Below are positions 58,630 to 64,000 of a DNA stretch of 64,000 nt, piece after piece. The translations under genes and the position numbers were made by a program. Within the stretch, counting starts at the first letter, position 1. Each line of letters starts with the position of its first letter. The stretch lies in NCBI RefSeq assembly GCF_002632825.1, contig NZ_NJAJ01000012.1, positions 1 through 64,000 on the forward strand, in the 5' to 3' direction. Below the pieces are notes generated by a model. It did not search any database, was not told the DNA's origin, and saw only the letters and a list, made by a program, of their open reading frames with translations. The stretch comes from Xenorhabdus stockiae. GTDB taxonomy: Bacteria; Pseudomonadota; Gammaproteobacteria; Enterobacterales; Enterobacteriaceae.

Positions 58630-60159
58630 ATGAACAAAACCTCATTAATAAGTTGCCAGCGGCTGCGTGCCTTGCTGGCGCTTTTCTTCGGAGCCAGTGG
58701 AACACTGGCTTTTTCACCTTTTGATTTCTGGCCTGCTGCTCTTATCTCCCTCTTTGGCCTGCAAACCCTGACGTTAAACCGAACCAGCCGACAAGCAGCC
58801 TTTATTGGTTTCTGCTGGGGATTTGGGTTGTTCGGCAGCGGAACAAACTGGGTTTATGTCAGCATTGCCGGTTTCGGGGGTATGCCAACCGCCGTTAATA
58901 TCTTTTTAGTTGTCTTGCTGGCGGCTTACCTTGCGCTTTATCCAACTCTGTTTGCCGGGTTACTTAACCGCTTTTTCCCTGCTTCAAACGGGATCAGGCT
59001 GATAATTGCCGGCCCTGCTCTGTGGCAGTTAACGGAATTTTTACGTGGTTGGGTACTTACCGGTTTTCCGTGGCTACAGTTTGGTTATAGTCAAATTGAT
59101 GGTCCGTTAAAAGCCATTGCGCCGGTTTTCGGGGTAGAAGGTATTACTTTCCTGTTGATGATTATCAGCGGGTTGTTGGTTTTTGCTACCGTACATAAAA
59201 AAATCGTAGCTGCCATCGTTGCCGTTGCTTTACTGATGTTACCGTGGCCAATGAGGCATTATCAGTGGTATACCCTACTACCGGAAAAATCGGCTGATAT
59301 AGCACTGGTACAGGGGAATATCCCTCAGGAAATAAAATGGGATCCTTCAGCATTGGGCAAAACAGTGGATATCTATCTGGATAACAGCCGCCCTTTTATT
59401 GGGAAAGTTCCCATCATTATCTGGCCAGAAGCAGCCATTCCTGATACCGAACACGACCAGAGTCTCTTCCTGACCAAACTGGATGCGTTGCTCAGGCAAC
59501 ATCATACCAGCCTGATCACGGGTATTCCCGATGCACGACCAACATTAGACGGATACAAATTCTATAACAGTATTATTGTGTTAGGGGAGAAAACACCTTA
59601 CCAGTATCCGGCGGCTGACCGCTATGACAAACATCACCTTGTGCCGTTTGGTGAGTTTGTACCGCTGGAATCATTACTGCGTCCATTGGCGCCCTTATTT
59701 AACCTGCCAATGTCCTCTTTCAGTCAGGGAAATTATATACAACCTCAGCTTTCTGTTGCTGGTTATGACATTACTGCTGCTATCTGTTATGAAATCATTT
59801 TGGGTGAGCAAGTCCGCGATAATTTCAAACCCAGCACAGAATTTTTGCTGACAATTTCCAACGACGCATGGTTCGGCCAATCTATTGGCCCGTGGCAACA
59901 CTTCCAGATGGCGCGGATGCGCGCTCTTGAACTGGGTCGCCCATTATTACGGGGAACCAATAATGGCATTACTGCCGTAGTCAGGCCAGATGGTTCAATA
60001 CAGGCTGAAATTCCGCAGTTCACCCGTCAGGTCTTGGAAGCCGAAGTCACTCCAGCCAGCGGGATCACCCCTTATTTCCGTATTGGGAACTGGCCGGTTT
60101 GGGGAATGACTGTATTGTTTATTTTGTTCGGATTAATCAGGAACCGTCGTCATACTTAG
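58630..60159 (+). CDS. lnt: Apolipoprotein N-acyltransferase Lnt
   Basis: 509 residues from ATG 58630, ten bases after the ybeX stop; a longer frame starts inside ybeX and is rejected. Several N-terminal membrane helices, then the nitrilase-like domain with the catalytic Glu ([10 protein letters not shown]), Lys ([12 protein letters not shown]) and Cys ([12 protein letters not shown]). Adds the third acyl chain to lipoproteins, which would include the surface lipoprotein at 5471. Confidence 0.96.
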   Translation: MNKTSLISCQRLRALLALFFGASGTLAFSPFDFWPAALISLFGLQTLTLNRTSRQAAFIGFCWGFGLFGSGTNWVYVSIAGFGGMPTAVNIFLVVLLAAYLALYPTLFAGLLNRFFPASNGIRLIIAGPALWQLTEFLRGWVLTGFPWLQFGYSQIDGPLKAIAPVFGVEGITFLLMIISGLLVFATVHKKIVAAIVAVALLMLPWPMRHYQWYTLLPEKSADIALVQGNIPQEIKWDPSALGKTVDIYLDNSRPFIGKVPIIIWPEAAIPDTEHDQSLFLTKLDALLRQHHTSLITGIPDARPTLDGYKFYNSIIVLGEKTPYQYPAADRYDKHHLVPFGEFVPLESLLRPLAPLFNLPMSSFSQGNYIQPQLSVAGYDITAAICYEIILGEQVRDNFKPSTEFLLTISNDAWFGQSIGPWQHFQMARMRALELGRPLLRGTNNGITAVVRPDGSIQAEIPQFTRQVLEAEVTPASGITPYFRIGNWPVWGMTVLFILFGLIRNRRHT

Positions 60160-60633
60160 TTAAGCATTTAACGATACCCCTAAAAATCCCCCAAAGAATA
60201 AGTTCAGAATGTATTTATATACTGAACTTATTCTTTCTCGTATATCATTTTAGGTAATTTCTCCAACACGAATCCCTCCATTAGTTTCATTTCTAAAATA
60301 TTCACAAAAAACATAAAAACAGCCTAAAAGATCACCGTACTACGGTATTTATTCCTAAAAAGTGCAAACTGTGAACAAGATTCAAAATTATTTGCCACAA
60401 AATCACACTTAAACAAAATTGTTTGTTTATAGTTCGAGTTGGCTCGCAAAATGAAAACATCAATGTTTCAAAAAAGTAACATTATGAATTATTTTTTTAC
60501 GACTCATATACAAAACAATATTAGAAATTTATTTCTATGCTAACGATCTCTGTAAAACAGAAATAAAAGCATAGATCCACCCCCTGCAAACAAACCCAGT
60601 TTTGAATAAAACAACCACATGAAGGAGCTGTAT
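60160..60633. other. Gap between lnt and gltI
   Basis: About 470 bp, AT-rich, no gene. Holds the lnt terminator and the gltI promoter region; a small inverted repeat AAACAAA-ATTG-TTTGTTT at 60411-60428 may be a regulator site but is weak. Confidence 0.5.
60193..60236 (+). terminator. lnt terminator
   Basis: Perfect 15-bp stem AAAGAATAAGTTCAG / CTGAACTTATTCTTT with a 14-nt loop, 33 bp after the lnt stop. Confidence 0.75.
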
Positions 60634-61521
60634 ATGCGTAAGTTTATGTTAGCCACAATGTTGCTTAGCGCGGTAGGAGCTGCCCATGCTGAGGAACTGA
60701 CCGGCACATTGAAAAAAATTAAGGACAGCGGTGTTGTTGCTGTCGGGCACAGAGAATCTTCTGTTCCATTTGCTTATTACGATGGAAAACAGAACGTTGT
60801 CGGTTTCGCCCAGGACCATTCAAATTTAATCGTGGAAGCGATTAAGAAAAAAATTGGTGCTCCTGATCTACAAGTGAAATTGATCCCGGTTACCTCCCAG
60901 AACCGTATTCCATTACTCCAAAATGGGACTTTTGATTTTGAATGTGGTTCAACCACCAATACTCCCGAGCGCCAAAAACAAGCCGCATTCTCCAATACTA
61001 TTTTTATCGTCAATACCCGCCTTCTGACCAATAAAGATTCAGGTATCAAAGGATTTGATGATCTGGGTGGAAAAAATGTTGTTGTCAGTGCCGGTACAAC
61101 ATCTGAAATGCTGCTGAATAAGCTTAATGACGAGAAAAAAATGAAGATGCGCATTATCAGTGCAAAAGATCATGGTGATTCATTCCGGACACTGGAATCT
61201 GGTCGCGCTGTCGCCTTCATGGTTGATGATGCGCTATTGGCAGGAGAGCGCGCCAAAGCGAAAAAACCTGAACAATGGATTATCGTTGGTGAACCGCAAT
61301 CTAAAGAAGCTTATGGCTGTCTGATGCGCAAGGATGACCCTCAGTTCAAGAAGCTGCTGGATGAAACGGTTGCAGAAATACAGACATCAGGCAAGGCCGC
61401 AGAAAGGTTCGATATCTGGTTTAAACAGCCGATTCCACCCAAAAATCTGAATATGAATTTTACTCTGTCCGATGAGATGAAAGAACTGTTCAAAGCACCA
61501 AATGATAAGTCATTGAATTAA
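60634..61521 (+). CDS. gltI: Glutamate/aspartate ABC transporter, periplasmic binding protein
   Basis: 295 residues. ATG 60634 with AAGGAGC just upstream, giving a clean signal peptide (MRKFMLATMLLSAVGAAHA); the ATG five codons earlier overlaps that ribosome site. Solute-binding fold with IKDSGVVAVGHRESSVPFAY and FDFECGSTTNTPERQ. First gene of gltIJKL. Confidence 0.95.
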   Translation: MRKFMLATMLLSAVGAAHAEELTGTLKKIKDSGVVAVGHRESSVPFAYYDGKQNVVGFAQDHSNLIVEAIKKKIGAPDLQVKLIPVTSQNRIPLLQNGTFDFECGSTTNTPERQKQAAFSNTIFIVNTRLLTNKDSGIKGFDDLGGKNVVVSAGTTSEMLLNKLNDEKKMKMRIISAKDHGDSFRTLESGRAVAFMVDDALLAGERAKAKKPEQWIIVGEPQSKEAYGCLMRKDDPQFKKLLDETVAEIQTSGKAAERFDIWFKQPIPPKNLNMNFTLSDEMKELFKAPNDKSLN

Positions 61522-61560
61522 TTATAAACCTAAAACCCCGATTTTATTGGCACGACGGGT

Positions 61561-61589
61561 ATGAGGTAGCCGTTTCCTACCTCATTTTT
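61561..61589 (+). terminator. Hairpin between gltI and gltJ (attenuator / RNA 3' end)
   Basis: Perfect 9-bp stem ATGAGGTAG / CTACCTCAT with a 7-nt loop and T5 (61585-61589), 39 bp past gltI and 20 bp before gltJ. It would limit transcription into gltJKL. In E. coli/Salmonella the small RNA SroC comes from this spot; an equivalent here is inference. Confidence 0.75.
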
Positions 61590-61609
61590 ATGTTTCAGGG
61601 AGCATATGT

Positions 61610-62350
61610 ATGTCAATTGATTGGAACTGGGGCATCTTTCTACAGGAAGCGCCTTTTGGTAATACCACCTATCTGGGGTGGATCATTTCTGGATTTCAGG
61701 TAACTGTAGCTCTTTCAATATGTGCCTGGGTTATTGCATTTATTGTCGGTTCTTTTTTCGGCATTCTGCGAACTGTACCGAATAAATTTCTTTCCGGGTT
61801 AGGAACCTGCTATGTCGAACTATTTCGTAACGTTCCCCTTATAGTCCAGTTTTTTATATGGTATCTGGTTGTTCCGGAATTCCTGCCCAAAAACCTGAGT
61901 GACTGGTTCAAAATGGACTTAGATCCTAATATCCAGTTTTTCCTTTCCTCATTGGTTTGCCTCGGGTTATTCACCGCGGCACGAGTATGTGAGCAAGTCA
62001 GGGCCGCTATTCAATCCCTGCCACGGGGACAAAAAGCCGCAGGGCTGGCAATGGGGCTGACTCTGCCTCAGACTTACCGTTACGTTTTGCTACCCAACGC
62101 TTATCGTGTCATTACGCCCCCCATGACCTCAGAAATGCTCAATCTGGTGAAGAACTCCGCGATTGCTTCAACTATCGGTCTGGTGGATATGGCAGCACAG
62201 GCAGGGAAATTACTGGATTATTCAGCACATGCCTATGAAACATTTACAGTTATCACACTGGCATATGTGGGTATCAATCTCGTGATCATGCTGGCAATGA
62301 GCATACTAGAGAAAAAAATACAGCTGCCGGGCAATATAGGAGGGAAATAG
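61610..62350 (+). CDS. gltJ: Glutamate/aspartate ABC transporter permease
   Basis: 246 residues. Polar amino-acid permease with about five helices and the EAA-like loop (GQKAAGLAMGLTLPQTYRYVL) that contacts the ATPase. AGGGAGC upstream of ATG 61610. Confidence 0.95.
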   Translation: MSIDWNWGIFLQEAPFGNTTYLGWIISGFQVTVALSICAWVIAFIVGSFFGILRTVPNKFLSGLGTCYVELFRNVPLIVQFFIWYLVVPEFLPKNLSDWFKMDLDPNIQFFLSSLVCLGLFTAARVCEQVRAAIQSLPRGQKAAGLAMGLTLPQTYRYVLLPNAYRVITPPMTSEMLNLVKNSAIASTIGLVDMAAQAGKLLDYSAHAYETFTVITLAYVGINLVIMLAMSILEKKIQLPGNIGGK

Positions 62351-62353
62351 GAC

Positions 62354-63028
62354 ATGTATCAATTTGACTGGAGTTCGATTGTTCCCAGCCTGCCGCTTCT
62401 GTTGGATGGATTAATCATCACCGCAGAGATCACACTAATAGCTATCGTGATTGGCATTGCCTGGGGAACCATTCTGGCAATGATGCGGCTTTCTTCCATT
62501 AAGGCTCTGAGCTGGTTTGCGGCCCTGTATGTTAACCTCTTCCGTTCCGTACCTCTGGTAATGGTATTGTTATGGTTCTATTTAATTGTGCCTAGCTTAG
62601 TTCAAAATGTTCTGGGTATATCACCAAAAACTGATATCCGATTAATCTCTGCAATGGTAGCGTTCTCAATCTTTGAAGCGGCCTATTATTCTGAAATTAT
62701 CCGGGCCGGTATCCAGAGTATTTCCCGTGGTCAGTCAGCCGCATCGCTGGCATTAGGGATGACACACATGCAAAGTATGCGTTTGGTCATTCTGCCACAG
62801 GCATTCCGGGCAATGATACCGTTGCTGCTGACACAGGGCATTGTATTATTTCAGGATACTTCTCTGGTATACGTATTGAGTCTGGCGGATTTTTTCCGTA
62901 CAGCAAGCAATATCGGTGAACGTGACGGTACACAGGTTGAAATGGTTCTGTTTGCCGGGTTGGTTTATTTTGTTATTAGTTTTTCCGCCTCGATGCTGGT
63001 TAACTATTTAAAGAAAAGGACTATTTAA
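62354..63028 (+). CDS. gltK: Glutamate/aspartate ABC transporter permease
   Basis: 224 residues, three bases after gltJ. Helices with [15 protein letters not shown] and the coupling loop [20 protein letters not shown]. Partner of GltJ. Confidence 0.95.
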   Translation: MYQFDWSSIVPSLPLLLDGLIITAEITLIAIVIGIAWGTILAMMRLSSIKALSWFAALYVNLFRSVPLVMVLLWFYLIVPSLVQNVLGISPKTDIRLISAMVAFSIFEAAYYSEIIRAGIQSISRGQSAASLALGMTHMQSMRLVILPQAFRAMIPLLLTQGIVLFQDTSLVYVLSLADFFRTASNIGERDGTQVEMVLFAGLVYFVISFSASMLVNYLKKRTI

Positions 63029-63753
63029 TGATCTCGCTGAAAAATGTATCCAAATGGTATGGCCAGTTTCAGGTGCTGAATGACTGTTCAACTGAAGTCA
63101 AAAAAGGCGAAGTCGTGGTCGTTTGCGGGCCTTCTGGTTCTGGCAAATCCACACTCATAAAAACGGTCAACGGCCTCGAGGCTGTCCAGCAAGGTGAAAT
63201 TTCGGTCAATGGAACAAAAGTCAATGATAAAAAAACCGATCTGGCACAATTACGTTCCCAAGTCGGCATGGTATTTCAACATTTTGAACTGTTTCCTCAT
63301 CTGTCGATCATAGACAATCTGACTCTGGCTCAGGTTAAAGTTCTCAAGCGCGATAAGCAGGCAGCAACAGAAAAAGGCCTGAAATTGTTAGAGAGAGTTG
63401 GGTTATCAAACCACGCCCATAAATTCCCTTCCCAGCTTTCCGGCGGGCAACAGCAGAGGGTAGCTATCGCACGTGCTCTTTGTATGGATCCGATTGCCAT
63501 GCTGTTTGACGAACCCACTTCTGCCCTTGATCCAGAAATGATCAATGAAGTGCTGGATGTAATGGTTGAACTGGCTAACGAAGGAATGACCATGATGGTC
63601 GTTACCCATGAAATGGGGTTTGCAAAAAAAGTGGCTCATCGCGTTATCTTTATGGATGAGGGGACAATTGTCGAAGACAGCAGAAAAGAAGATTTCTTCG
63701 TCAACCCTAAATCAGAACGCGCCCGCGATTTTCTGGCAAAAATTCTGCACTGA
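63028..63753 (+). CDS. gltL: Glutamate/aspartate ABC transporter ATP-binding protein
   Basis: 241 residues; its ATG shares one base with the gltK stop (TAATG). Walker [10 protein letters not shown] (34-42), [15 protein letters not shown], Walker [12 protein letters not shown], switch His in VVTHEMGFA. Drives uptake by GltIJK. Confidence 0.96.
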   Translation: MISLKNVSKWYGQFQVLNDCSTEVKKGEVVVVCGPSGSGKSTLIKTVNGLEAVQQGEISVNGTKVNDKKTDLAQLRSQVGMVFQHFELFPHLSIIDNLTLAQVKVLKRDKQAATEKGLKLLERVGLSNHAHKFPSQLSGGQQQRVAIARALCMDPIAMLFDEPTSALDPEMINEVLDVMVELANEGMTMMVVTHEMGFAKKVAHRVIFMDEGTIVEDSRKEDFFVNPKSERARDFLAKILH

Positions 63754-63767
63754 TTACGTTTCTGGTC

Positions 63768-63787
63768 GGCGGTATCAACATACCGCC
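63768..63787 (+). terminator. Possible gltL terminator
   Basis: GGCGGTAT-CAAC-ATACCGCC, an 8-bp perfect stem 14 bp after the stop, followed by GGCTTTAAGCC rather than a clean T-run. Confidence 0.5.
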
Positions 63788-63935
63788 GGCTTTAAGCCGC
63801 ATCTGTACCCGGTAGGAAAGATAAAGGGGGTAAAAATTCAGTAATTTTCTGTGTTGTACCACTAACAGGTGTTGTTGCCCCTATTCCTATCCGCTATGCT
63901 ATGGCATCTTAAATTTCATAAACAAACATACTCGC

Positions 63936-64000
63936 TATACCCAATAGATTTCGAGTTGCATCATGTCGGCAGGGAGTTAATCCCAGAGAACCCAACAAAG
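63936..64000 (+). repeat. ERIC element, shortened, running off the window
   Basis: TATACCCAATAGATTTCGAG then GTTGCATCATGTCGGCAGGG as in the other copies, but the centre is missing (AATCCCAGAG joins AACCCAACAAAG). Continues past the edge. Confidence 0.75.

Overview
The window comes from a gammaproteobacterium of the order Enterobacterales, most likely Xenorhabdus or Photorhabdus (Morganellaceae). The backbone keeps enterobacterial gene order (ybfE-fldA-fur, glnS, nagE/nagBAC, a Met-Leu-Gln-Gln-Met-Gln tRNA cluster, ubiF, miaB-ybeZ-ybeY-ybeX-lnt, gltIJKL). The accessory DNA carries MARTX toxin loci, a Slam/surface-lipoprotein pair like NilB/NilC of Xenorhabdus, a chitobiase and many ERIC-type intergenic repeats, as expected of insect- and nematode-associated bacteria. 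The genus is an inference from recalled families; no database was searched.

Left accessory block (1-33.8 kb). The left edge cuts through a MARTX toxin gene (rtxA copy 2, minus strand) preceded by its rtxH; the rtxC expected between them survives only as a ~90-bp fossil. Next comes a decayed stretch with a truncated lipoprotein start, then a Slam-type outer-membrane protein and its probable client lipoprotein. A complete MARTX locus follows: rtxH-rtxC-rtxA on the minus strand (toxin of 4281 residues) and the dedicated secretion genes rtxB-rtxD-rtxE divergently on the plus strand. The toxin carries an unidentified first effector, then Rho-inactivation (RID), alpha/beta-hydrolase (ABH) and cysteine protease (CPD) domains; I find no actin-crosslinking domain. 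After it lie a GlxA-like AraC regulator, an Rpn-family nuclease, and a two-gene RND efflux operon with a downstream TetR regulator and a 30-bp palindromic candidate operator.

Middle block (34-50 kb). ybfE, fldA and fur are followed by a large secreted chitobiase and glnS. Between glnS and nagE sits an AT-rich minus-strand set of five genes (PhyH-type dioxygenase, family 2 glycosyltransferase, HAD phosphatase, MFS exporter, DegT-type aminotransferase) that looks like a small uncharacterised biosynthetic cluster. nagE and nagBAC are divergent around two NagC-like boxes and a CRP-like site. Chitobiase plus nag genes form a route from chitin to fructose-6-phosphate.

Right block (50-64 kb). This is conserved backbone: six tRNAs behind a strong promoter with a GC-rich discriminator, ubiF, miaB to lnt, and the glutamate/aspartate ABC transporter gltIJKL with a strong hairpin after gltI. 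At least five ERIC elements plus several partial ones lie between genes. I see no CRISPR array, insertion sequence or rRNA.
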